Source of the DNA: Rachycentron canadum
Taxonomy: Eukaryota; Chordata; Actinopteri; Carangiformes; Rachycentridae
Length of the DNA: 64,000 nt
Assembly: GCA_038496675.1 (NCBI GenBank)
Contig: CM076652.1
Location: 10,270,518 to 10,334,517 of the forward strand
Direction of reading: 5' to 3'
The translations under genes were made by a program, and so were the position numbers. This document shows positions 1-12,505 of this stretch, piece after piece (positions within the stretch are counted from its first letter, which is position 1; the number at the start of each line of letters is the position of its first letter). The notes under the pieces are model-generated. The model saw only the letters and a list, made by a program, of their open reading frames with translations, made no database searches and had not been told where the DNA came from.

Positions 1-950
1 GCAATGTCCCACTAACACATTTTGATTCTGTGCTGATTTTAAACTGTATCTGATATTGTTGATTTGATATGTTTTTACAGCAATCATGCTTAATAGTACG
101 ACAATAAAACGGATGTGGTTGTTCCTGCTTCATAATAAACAGATTCTTCCTTGCTATATATTTTTTGTTACATCCTCAAACAACTGCATGGCTTGAATTC
201 AATGTGACCTAAGTAGAACTTTATTTAGTAGAAGACATTCACTGAGCAAAGCCATTGAAAAACATAAGATAAGAGCACATGTTAAACATCTCTACCGTTT
301 GTATCCCCAGTGTCATGTGTCCGTCCCTGTCATTCTTGCCCCTGCACCTGTGTCTGTGACACGAACTTGTCTTTTTTGATCACTTTCCAGCCCGTCACCA
401 AAATTAAACATAAATGTGCTTATGAAATTCTGGATACATTTACCTTTAAACAAGCACCATATAGGGACAGAGTAACAGCTTGATAGTGCTGGTGTAGCCA
501 TAGCGTTTTGGTCTTAAAAAAACAAATTCAACAATCTGAGAAGGAAAAATAAGTCTCTGGGTTTGCTGCGAAGTGAGGCCATCGCCTGTGGTGACATAAG
601 GAAACCTTGCTTTATTTTAAGAACAAGCCAAGCGAAAACATCAAATCTAGATAAAGCACAAACCCAGCATCACGCGTCTGTCTAAGATTTATCCAACAGG
701 GGGCGCAAGACGACAGATTATTTATCCAATTGATTTACTTTATTTAGTTTAGTATTTAGTTTTAAATTGAACACTTGTAAATAACCAAATTAAAAGACTG
801 TCTCAGGCTACAAGCTAACATTACAATGGCCGCTGCTGCAGTTATCAGCTAGCAAAACCTCATTTTAACTGCGCAAAATAAGAGGAAATAAGTGAAACTC
901 GTGCATTGTTTGAATTTAAGCTGTATAACGTAACTGTGCTAAACACACAC
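1..950. other. Left-edge intergenic DNA, no gene recognised
   Basis: No convincing exon is seen on either strand. An AATAAA hexamer at 103-108 could be the poly(A) signal of a plus-strand gene lying to the left, but nothing else supports this. At 693-706 there is a close match to the CTCF core motif in forward orientation (CCAACAGGGGGCGC). The rest is AT-rich unique-looking sequence. Confidence 0.5.
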
Positions 951-959
951 ATGCAGTAA

Positions 960-1323
960 ATTATGATGTCTTACCCTGTTTTAGCTCAGTTTCTCCACAT
1001 CAAACCCGAAGCTCGCGCTCTGCCTTTCTGTCCGCGAGGAGAGGCGCGCCTCCATCCGCTGCTCGTGCGCGCGCGCCGAACTGTCACTGGTGCGCCGTCT
1101 GCCACACAGCTGCGACCAGCCCGCGGCATGTGGAGGTGGGCTGGACTGGGGTGACTCTGTTTGACCAGCGTCGATCACAGCGGAGCTCGTCGACAGTCGG
1201 GGACAAGCCTTCTTCACAGTGGCAGCGGCTTCCCCCTGGACAGCGAAGGAGAGAATGAAAATAGTGGATTTTGTCTCTACTTGTCGGCACATCGCAGCAG
1301 CTGAAGGGAAGTCACTCCAAACG
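960..1323 (+). promoter_or_regulatory. usp6nl: CpG-rich promoter and non-coding first exon of the usp6nl-like gene
   Basis: The stretch is far richer in G+C and CpG than its surroundings, for example the alternating CG run near 1068-1078. It ends in a perfect splice donor (ACG|GTAAGC, intron starting at 1324). The next in-frame material of the gene begins at 11496, so this is read as promoter plus 5' UTR exon. The transcription start cannot be placed. Two upstream ATGs lie here: 1128-1130 (8-codon ORF) and 1255-1257, which has an A at -3 and stays open to the donor. Confidence 0.65.
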
Positions 1324-4300
1324 GTAAGCTGCGTCGACGGTTGGCCGTTGAACTGTTAGCGTCCGTACTACAAACATACCGTGCACTCCGCCCTTTATTT
1401 TAGTTATTAGCGCTAGTGTGCGTGTGGCCTCAAAAGACTTGTCGCCTCCGCCTCTTTATCTGGTCCCTTTTCATGTTTTTACAACTTAACCACTTCTTTA
1501 CAAACCATTCAAAGAAGCAACCACCGCTCATTTTAACGGCTGCTCGCTCGCGTGCAGCTGTGGCGAGCCTTAGATTTTGCCTCTCTGACATGTGATGAAG
1601 ATTTATGCTAAGTCGTTTTCTGGGAAGATGTATTACTTAGTATAAGAGTAGATGACTTGCCTAACTAACCCTTTGTGGTTAGGACAGGGCAAGAGCGCTT
1701 CTCTTTTGGGGAAATTTCTGATTTTGCATCACTCTTGACGGGCTTTCCAGTTAGATGGTTTGTAAACCCCTGGTTAGGATGGCGGGGAAATATATCAGTG
1801 ATAGGTTCTGCCTCTCTCTCGTCTTAATTTCACGGTTATCCTCTCCAGCACAGATAGTGTTTTTCTACTGTTTGGTTGTTGTGTATGCGTATCTCGACAG
1901 TTTCCAACCTGATTCAGTCTTGACATTTTCAAGTTCCGCATTTTAATTATTGTAAGGTAAGTGTCAAAATCAGGAACTTTACCCTCAATTAGGAGAGTCA
2001 TTGGAGAAAGCGGGATTTTTACTCACTGCATAACTCACTACATAGATCACAGATGCTCCAGCATCCAGAAGTAGGCCAGCAACTGGCCTGTATGTCATGT
2101 CATGTCATGCCATGCGTGGTTCCCTTTGGTAGGTTAACTGGGCGTCTCACTGGTTCATCTGTGGAGTGGGGGAGGTTACAGAAAGTCAAAGATCTCTAGC
2201 AGGATCTAGCTCTCATCCTCTGCCAGATGTCTGGTACTCATTGTTTCACTGTCATTGTGTTTTTGTTTTCAGTCTAATGTTGCAGATGTGCATGCTGCTA
2301 ATGGCGCATCGGTTTCCCCACAATTTCAATATTCATGTCATTCATTGATGGACAACATTGTTTGTGAAAAAGGTGGGAGGATAAAGATGTCTTTGTAAAT
2401 TAGTTGGTGTGAGTTTTTTTTTTTTTCCAGTTGTATATTTAACAACACCCAGTGCAGAGCTCAGTACAACATAGATTTTTTTTTTTTGCTTAGCATTCAT
2501 GTACATACTCACAAGTCTATAGTTTAGCTAGATAATTCATTATTGTCCATCCTTTAGTCCATGAGTGTCACACTGTGTGACACTGTGCTTGTGGTTTGAG
2601 GTGGAAGCCCAACATTGTAAAGGTGACAGCATTGTTCCCGTACTTTTCTGTGATAAACCAAACCAATTTGTGAGAACTCCTGTCTCTACATTGAGTCCCT
2701 CTTTCTGCTCAGTATTCTTGCTGGCATTAAATGAATTGATTTCTGATTTCTGTTGAAACTACAACCATTACTACAACCAAGCACAAGTTCCACTGAACTG
2801 ACCTATTGCAAAGCCCCATCTACAACTAGGGCATTTTAAAAACTATGGTCTCATATACAGGATGTGGTTGTTATGTCAACTTATATCTATACCCCTTAAG
2901 GTAAAATTTTCTAACTACCAAGACAAATCCTTATTTTTGTACTTTGAGAAGTTTGCTCTTTAAAAAGCTGGATCAAGCTGAACATTTACGATTGAAGAAA
3001 TACATGTGAACTGAACTTTTATTTGCAGGAAGCGTTAAGGCTCCTGAACATCTGATCTGACTGCCCTTACCGATGCCAACAGGATGTGAGCCACGTGTGA
3101 GGCAGAGCATGTGAGCCTTTATTTTGTTTTTATGCCCGTGAATGGACTTCAGTCAGCAGCATAAGCCATTTTTAGTACAATACGTGTTGGTGATTAAGTT
3201 TTGGGGGTTTTTTTGTTTTGTTATTCATTTTCCTTTTATAAGTCACCACTGCCTCACTTTGATGGAACAAAAGGCATTGACATATATTTCATTCCTGGAT
3301 GAAAGTGTTACACTGGCAAAGCCAACAATAAGTTGAGTTATACTATCCGTCATAACTCTTCAATCAGCACCGTTCATTGTATTCTGCTGTGATAATATTA
3401 TTTCTGTGGAGAGGCATCAATAGCCTTTTTGTCTGCCTGAATGGTGGCTTTATAATGGATGTCAAGCGCCTACAAATGCACCACTGTCACAAAACACACC
3501 AGATAGTGAAGCTTTTTGCCATCAATAAAAAAGACAGAAAGGTTTTAGCCTTGTTGTGTGACTCGCAAGATATCATCTCACAGTTTTCTGAGCCTGTGTC
3601 ACCACACACAAGATGAGAGATAAGGTTAAACCTGGACAGGCTCTCAGTCTGTTGGAAGACTTAAGTACAAACCCAACCACAGTAACACTCATATTCACAC
3701 TCAAACATTACATTAACTTTCACATACATCAAACCTCCAAGGGAGTACATGCAAACTACATACAGAATACACCAGAACGAACCCTAACCACATACCTAGA
3801 GCTTCACAGTGCTACAGAGATGGTCACAACGTTTTGTGCTTTAACAGGATACTTATATACAAGTATAAACTGGTGGTCCGACAAATATTTTAAAGGCGTC
3901 ATGTTGGAATCTGGAATTGTTTGTGCTGATACCAATTTTTTTATATATATCATTGATGGTTAATCAATGGGTCATAAATTGATCATGACAATAATTTTTA
4001 TTTGCAACCTACTTTTCCACAAAAAACAATAATTCTAAGCACCATTATATATTGTTCTATTATGTTTGGGCTGTAGCACAAGCCTTTGTCAGAAACTAGC
4101 GAGACATTTTCATGAGCCAGTTTGTCTATAAATGACCCAATTCCATTCCCCACACTCTGTCCTTGTTCACATTACTGTTGACATGGTAGATTGTCACTCA
4201 AGCTGAAAATTGCCACACAACCAAGGAGATGAATGATGGCTCCATGGGATAATATCCCAAATAGTTGTTTGTCTTTTGGCATATATATAAAGGCTAAACT

Positions 4301-7300
4301 GGGCTATGTTGGAATTCCCCTTCTAAGATTGTCTCCAGTTTTGTGTCCTTTTTACATCCCACTTCAAATTTGTTTTTGCTCCAAGTACTTAACCTCCTTC
4401 TGTTGTTGAATTATGGTGAAATTACACTTTCCCTCCAGTGTAAAGCTGTCCGTCTCCCATGTACCATAATCCTCTGTTTCTGTACTCTGTAAACATGACT
4501 TGTACATGAAAACTCCAAACCAAATCACCAGTGGAGTGTGCATCAGTGAACATAGCATAATTTCCGCTTAGCTTTTGACTGAAAACCAGCTAATTCTGCA
4601 CCTGGTTGGACCTTTTTCATTGGGTAGCATGCCCCCTATGTGTTCATGTTCTTGAATTATTTACTACCTTTGGCACTGTAAAAACGGTGGTGCAGTGAGG
4701 GGATTGCAGTGGAAGTGGTGTCAGATCTCATGTTTTTGTGAGCTTATTGATGACCTGACCACTTGCATCTTGTTGCAATTGAAGCAGATTGTTGTGCAAA
4801 AGGAATTTTGGAGAAAAACAATATTGTCAATTTTCCTTGTTCATTTCTTAACCATATATATTAACTGTATAACATATTGGGAATTAGGAATAGTTCCAAT
4901 ACTTTTATACCAATGCTTTTATTGTATATACTACTTTTATGGCATAATAGTACATGTTTAAAATGTAATAGAACTAGTTACTCAAATTCTGGGTGAGTTT
5001 TCCCCTGATTTTGCAGTTTGTATTATGACTCTATCCTCCATCTAAGGAAGAGGATCCATTTATGAGAATGTGGCTTTCTCAGCAGGGTCCTGTGGTTTTT
5101 TGTGTTTATGAATACTGTTCCCTTGACATTCCTGTACTCCTCATACCACCCCATGAAAAAAGTGCTGCCACTCTGGGAAACAAGGCCTCTCTGGCTGGCC
5201 AACTACTACAGCATCTAAAACTTTGTGTGGTCATTGTTATATTTAGCCACCCCCTCCCCCAGGTAATGGCAGAGGCAGCAGCAAGGAAAGCAGAGACAGT
5301 TCTCAGGCTGGGTCAGATGCAGGATGAAGTGACAGAGACCCCCCATTCCTCAAGCTCCAGCTTGTTATTTCCTTTATTAAGATGTGGAAATGGTTAGATA
5401 GTTTAGGATGCTGAGTGTCATAGGTGAATATATGTTGTGTGTAGTTAACTTTTGAAAAACAATGAGGCACACTGACAGTGGTAATATTGAGTGGAGCAGG
5501 ACAGAAAAGCCTCTTGGGGACAGCAATCTATTCTGAGCCTTGTGCTTTTCCCCAGTCCCTGTGCTCTGGATGCTTCACCCTGGGTCACACAGTCTCTGTG
5601 TTGCAGCTATTTTCTATGCATAAACACAAACACTACAGCTATACAAAAGAAACCAAGGGAAGAAGAAAGAGAATCTCAGACAGCAGGACAGACAGGGAAT
5701 CTCTTGTTGAAGAGACTTTGTGGCTCGTGACCATGACTTCCAACAGTTCGATTTTCTCTGGTCTAATTATTTGGTATCGTTTTTGTTTCTTTTCTGATGT
5801 CGGTTGCCTACTTTATATGGTCTCGGGTAGCTTCAACCCGGTCAAGGGTAGATGAAGTTAACACATTGTTTGCCATGCTTTACCATGAGAGAGTAGCTAC
5901 TTTGAAACAGTCCTTAGAGGAACCACTGTGATTAGGAGTAAAGAATTGCCCATATGCACCACCACACTTGCAAAACACATGTCTGGGGCTTTAACATTTG
6001 AAACCTTGTTATGTCTATAGAGGGTACAGATGATACTGACACATCTTAGCTTTATTTACATATACACACTAGTATTGTGTATGTGATTGGTAATCATTTG
6101 CTACATGCTTGAAGATGATGAGTATCAAGGCAACAGTTATCCAGTTTCAGCAGCATAACTGTATCTCTGAAATTTCATCTGGTGTCCATACCTTCTTTTA
6201 AAGAAAGGGCCAGTGTTGAACATCTCCTACCAGCCTGCTTAGATTTCCTGTGGGGTGACTTAGTGATTCCTAATCTCTGGAGGATTTCCTTTGTATAACA
6301 TACATTTTTTATATCCAACAAATTAATGTTATGTCGAGAGGGACTGCACAAATCTTAAATTCTGGTGAGGGTAAAGTTAATTAGCATCTGTGGCAAATAT
6401 AAGATTTCTGATTCTTTTTCACAGATACATTGCCTCTGCTGAAAACAGTTGTCCCAGTTGCTCTGTCCAGCTCTCTCTAATTGTTCCCTTTCATTTTCTG
6501 TTTCTTCTAGACACGTGCATGCTTACATGCACACGCTGTGTGTCTGACATCCATTAAAAACTAGATCTCTGAAGCCATCTGGGACTTAGGACTTCTGTGG
6601 AAATTGGAGCCATGTGGTCACTTATTAGCCTCCTTCCTTCTGTGAATTGGAATGATGCTTGTTCTCTAAAATCACAAAGAGCCTACAGCATTAGGTTAAT
6701 GTAATGGCAGGGATAATAACATACCACACAATGCAGAACCTTCTTTGAAGTTTATTGTAGTAAATTGCATTAGTAATGACTCTAGAAATTACTGAAACCA
6801 TTTGATCCTCAAGTCAAAAGATGTGTAAAACAGCCCTAGTTGCAAAAGTAGCAAATTTAATTTAATCTGTCGTAGGTAGGTCTGTTGTGGTATCTTAAGA
6901 ATGTCATAGTATTTAGGATTACTGGAGACAGTGTAGGACTCAAATCAGATAAATTACGCGTGATAAGGATTTTTCTTGGTAGTTTTATTTTTATATATAT
7001 ATATATATATATTTGATTTAGCACTATTCAGTTAATCAACAGTGAATATTTTCATTTTAGATGTTTTCAAATGAAATGCAAAAGTTCAAAGTCCCTCATT
7101 GTGGAATTATTATAAAAAGCTGTTATTTTCTACTTTCCTTTGGTAAGTGGTAAATTCAGACTTGAGGGCATTTTAATGCAGGCACATGCTGGACAGATGA
7201 TGGTTTACAATACAGAGTGATAATAAATGGCACAGATGGATTGCAACATCAGCACAGTATCGAAGCATGTTTTGTGTGGTTAACATGGTTGAATATGTGC

Positions 7301-10300
7301 CTGGCCCAAGCTTGTCTTATATCGGAGCCAGAACGTCCTTTGGCTGACCACACAGCATTGACTAATCATCCAGTGGTAAACAGAATTAAACATCTGTCAT
7401 CTGTCGCTTTGTCACGCCATCAGTAATTTGGAGTTAGGATTTTTAAGTGCCAGCCACATAGCAGACATTTTTCGTTTTATATCTGACTGTTACTGAGATT
7501 AAGATTGATTGATAGTAAGTCAAAAAAAAAGAGATGATCATGGCTTATCATCCCAGTAAAATGGATAAAAAGTAAATAAACATATAAGCAAAATGTGTTA
7601 CATTTCAGTGCAATGAAGTTTTTTGTCATTGGTGTACATTTTCAGCATAATAATAATAAACTGTTTATCCTGTAAGTCACTGACATAAAATGACATATCA
7701 AAATAATTCTGACTCATGAAGATGACAAATTTCGTTGATAAAAATCAACCAAGATAATTTTGACTATTGCACCGCTGTTTAAACCTAAATACTGGGTAGG
7801 ATTCAGAATGCTTTGCAAACTGATTGTGGCCACAACAGTGCACTGAGAGCTTATATAGGCAAGCTAGAATTAGAGTTCTATGTCATAACAGGAAATGATG
7901 TCACCTAGGCCCTGTGCTCAAAGACTTGTATCCTGTAAGCAACCAGATCATCAAGTGGTTTTTCAATACATATGCAATGTCATTAGCTCTCTGTATTTCT
8001 GGCCCACGGTCTGCTCTCTGCTCTCTCTGGCCAGCCCACCACTTTCTCATCACTGCTACATTTTGACAGATATGTGAAAGGATCTGTATTTTTACTTCTT
8101 CCTGTAAAATGTGTGAATACCTATTGTCATTCTCTCTGTACCTAACTCCCAGTTGCACTTACAATCTACAATTGTGTCTCTCTCTTAAAATCTATATTAA
8201 AACCTCAGTTGATCTCTCTGTACACTCCCCAAGCTATGATGTTTAACTGTATTTGCACGATCTCACTCCCACTTAGTGACCTTACTGCTGCTTACTCACT
8301 TTATTTCTACAGCTTCCATCAATCAGACACCATCACTTACACCACAACTACCCATCTTTCTACTCCCCACTTGAAAAGAGCTGTTCAAAGTAAATTACCA
8401 AGTAAAGAACAAACTACAGACTAGCCATTGAGGAGGGGCTCAGCTGTGTTGGTGACTCATAGACAAAATATTAGTAATTCTAATGTGAACTGGCCACCGT
8501 GTGGTATTGCTCACATCTTTTTTGCTGACTATAAAATGCCAAGTCTTGTTAATTTGAAGGTTTGGTCAGTAAAAGAGTTTTTCTTGCTTGGAGGAAGACC
8601 CATTTTGTTGCCACTCTCTTTTTGTAGTCCTCATTGAACCTGTTGTTGAAGGAGTGGTGGTCACCGGTTTCCTTTTCTTCCTGAACCCAACACAATACTA
8701 TCAGCAGTTTGGAGACTCAACAAAGGAAGTAAGCAGCTGGAACCTTAAGATGAAGCATAACAGACCTTTTACACCAATTTACCCAGTAGACAGTGATATG
8801 AAAAATGCTCTGTCATCCATGAGGAACTTGAATGAAAAGTCTTGAAGTTGGTCTTGTTTTGCTTAGAATCATAATAATTCTTACAACTTTTGCTTTTGTC
8901 TTTTATCCATTTGTTTATAAATACACCTATTTCTTTTTTATTTTTTGTATAGCGTATTATAATGGTAAATAACTCAGGACGTGCAATGGGAAGTGTTTGA
9001 ATTTTCACCCATTGAAATCAACAATATACTCCCACGTTGCTAGTTGGCATATATTTCAAGTTTTGCTGTGTATGCTGTTTTTAAAAGCCCCCTCACAGAT
9101 AGCTTACAACTGTTCAGTAAAATATGCTGATGCCTCAAAAATGCCTCTGAAGCACCCTGACCTGAGCTTGACAAGAAAAGGGAATGGTAAAAAAGAAAAG
9201 CATAGAACAGCATGCTCCATTTGTTCAGTGGTCTGGTTTCACTGAGCACCTGTTAGACAGGAGACTCAGCTGTTGTTTGAAGGAGAAAACTGGATGTTGT
9301 GGTGTTTGAAATGAACTATATCACTGAGAAGCAATTGTACTTGAATAGGAAATAACACCCCAGTGCTAATGTCTTAAATGATTAATTCTTAATGAATTCA
9401 TTGTAGTTGAAGCAGAATTCCTGTCCCTTGCATGTGTATAAAGATATATCTAAGTCACAGCATACCTCATTTTTTAATAACAAAGAGCATTTGAAATCCA
9501 GCACCATGCAACCTACCACCTTAACTTATCTTGTTATTGTGCCCACTGTTCCGACATTGAGATGTAAAATTTGCTCCAAGCGAAACATCTCAAAGTTAAC
9601 ACTAACCAAAAGGGTATGTAGGAAAAAGCTACAGTCTTTGTGAGGGGTGGTAAGAGCTCTCCTGTTGCCACCTGTTGCTGAAATGCATGCTAGACATATA
9701 CACCACCTGAGGCCTCAGCTGGCTACACATGCCAACAGGCGTTAGTGAAAGTATTCCTCCGTGGACAGCATTTGTTGCAATGGAGTCGCCTGCAGTTTTC
9801 TTCTACAGTGTCACAGAAAGTCTCTGAGTGATTCCAAAGAAGTTTGGTTTTAAACCAACACAATTATGAAAGGTTAATTTCATATTTAAAGAGCATCTTG
9901 GCTTTATAATTAAAGTTTGACCTACTAAGCAATTAGAAAATCTAATTATCTTAGATTCAATGAGACAGATTAATTAAAGTAAAACCAAAATAGCTTAACT
10001 TCCACCCCTGTGTATTGGTCTTTAAATTTTCTTATTTTGGGTATCTGTCTCATGACAACATCTAAATGTGGAGCATAACAAAGACCTACTTGTTTGACTT
10101 GTTCCTTAAAACAAACTAGTGTGTGCTCCTCAACACTGATGCTTTAACCTCCATTGAAGATTGAAAGGCTGCAAAGTCTGTTTCTTTTATCTGTTTTCTT
10201 CCACTGTGACTGCTAGGTGTTGCTGACACATTCCTTGTATCTAAACATCATTCTGAATGCTGACCTGGCAATTGAGCGGCGAGGCTGTTCTCTCTGGGGT

Positions 10301-11495
10301 GTTTATTCAGCCCTGACAACTGCTAAACAGCCGAGCCATGCTGGCCAAGCACATCAGTCCAGGGAAGGCTAGAGACAGGCTTAAAGGGACAGACTAGGGT
10401 CATGTGGGGGTTATGCTGTGAGAAAAGGGAAGGGGGAGAGCCACCAGAAGCATCTGAGTTCTGATTTCACCACAGGCTCTGGGCTGTCCAGACCAGAGTA
10501 TTGTGAGTTGGCAGTAGTGAGGCTGTATGTGCACACGGGCATGAATTACTGTACATGCATACAAGAAACAAAAAGTCCAATGACTGTCACTGTGTCACTC
10601 TTCACACATGCCCTTCATGACCCACTGGCTTCTGTGACTGCAAGATACAATGAAATGACACATAGTTCAACATACAATATAACCTCAGTGCTTGCTTTCT
10701 GTTCTATCTTTCTATGCATTTTCCAGTGGCTGTTTTACACAGTGTTTGTGCATCCAAAAATCAAAGAGGGAAAATTGGGGAAAAGCTTACTTGGAAGCCT
10801 TTCACTGCACAGATTATTTGGTATTGTGAGAGGTTTAGAGATTCAGTCTAAACCATCTTGATCCACTCTGTCTGTCTTGAGCTGCCCTTATCATACAAAT
10901 TAATCAGATTTTAAAACTTAAGGCAAATTTGGAAAAATATGAGAATCACACTGTATTTGCAGCCATGAACAGTCAGAGAGAGTCAGATATAACAGTTTTA
11001 GAAATACATACCATACCAAAAAAAATAATATGCAGTTTTACAAACAAAGCAATAACAATGACATTAAAAAAAACAGTGTGATGTAGGTCTTGTGACCCCA
11101 TGCTGTTGTACAGAGAATTTGTATAATCTGTGTGTCATATGTGTTTATGCTCTGATCTGGTGATGAGTGTGTAAGCAAGTTAGTGATTGAGTGTTGAGTT
11201 GACAGTGAGGCATATGGAGAGAGCTCAGGCCTTTGTCCGCTGAAGGATTAAGACATTTGGTTTCATGTTTGGTTTTTACCTCAAATAATGCATGTCCTGT
11301 GGCCTCTCTCTCTCTCTCTCTCTCTGTCTCTCTGTCTGTCTGTCTGTCTGTGTGAGAGAGGGTCAAAATGTGTCCGAAATAAAGGCAAACAAATGCCTCC
11401 CCACATATATACACAAAAAAAACCCCACGTCTGTCACATGGATAGTTTATGGATTGTGATAGTTATTAACAAGATTTTTTTCTGCTTTCTTTCAG
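1324..11495 (+). other. Large first intron of the usp6nl-like gene
   Basis: This 10.2 kb stretch runs between the CpG-rich exon 1 donor and the first coding exon acceptor (ttctttcag, ending 11495). Short ORFs occur but none shows family similarity or paired splice sites. It holds a (TA)n tract at about 6992-7012 and a (CT)n then (TCTG)n tract at about 11304-11353, close to the acceptor. I see no other gene. Confidence 0.55.
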
Positions 11496-11503
11496 ATTTT
11501 GAC

Positions 11504-12447
11504 ATGAAGAAGGACATAGACACGTTGATAGCAGAAGAACGCACTGAAATCATCTCTAAATATGACACGGTAAGTATGTACAGGGAGACATTGGAGCCAC
11601 ACTTCATGATTAAAAAAAGATGATCAGGATTGCAAGCCAAGGTGTATTACACCAAACTAGAGACAACTAAATTGTCTTGTATAAGGAGGCTTTGAATGGT
11701 GCCTGCAGTGTGTGAACTCAGAATAGAAGTGTTGCCGGGCAGTAAAAATTTGATTATTTGGAATGATCGATTAATGACACATTGACCATGAGTTCACATT
11801 TCTGTGTCACGAATTGGACTTAAAACACTTTTGAGTGTTGCTTTTTAGTAAAGGAAAACAAGAAAACCACATGGGAAAGACAAGGCAAAAATCATAGGAA
11901 GATTTATTATATTTAATGTTGCTTTGATGGCTGTTGGAACAAACAAGTAAAGCAGATTAAGAGAGTATCTCACCTCAAAGTTATTACCTGGCTTGTACAA
12001 TTTATTCTGCTTGTTTTATCTGTATCACAATTTGTTTGTTTTAACTGTTTCAGGGCCGGCAGGAGGGAGTCAAAATTGACCCATGGGAGGATGCTGACTA
12101 CAGCATCTTTAAGGTCACTGACCGCTTTGGCTTCCTGCAGTAAGTTGCCCAAGTTAAAAACTGACAGATTTATACTAGTGGTTTGAATGAGAACACCTTA
12201 ATTTGTATCTTTGTCACACTTTCTCTCTCATCCTTCTCACTTCATGATAATGTTAAACTTGATGTTAAGCAATGATCCTATTTCTAACACATGTTACATA
12301 TTTCTGCTTTTCTGCTCCAGTGAGGAAGAACTGCCAACACCCAGTGCGCTTGAAGAGAAGGTACGTAACCTGTTCAGCTTTTGGCCTGGCATGTGATATA
12401 TTTACATCCATTCACATATGCAGTTGACCATATGTATATATATATAT

Positions 12448-12505
<58 letters not shown>

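Noticed and set aside
3029..3110. Possible 5' UTR exon of the usp6nl-like gene (after TTTGCAG)
   Set aside because: There is an acceptor-like word but no convincing donor at the expected distance and no coding signal, so it was not annotated.
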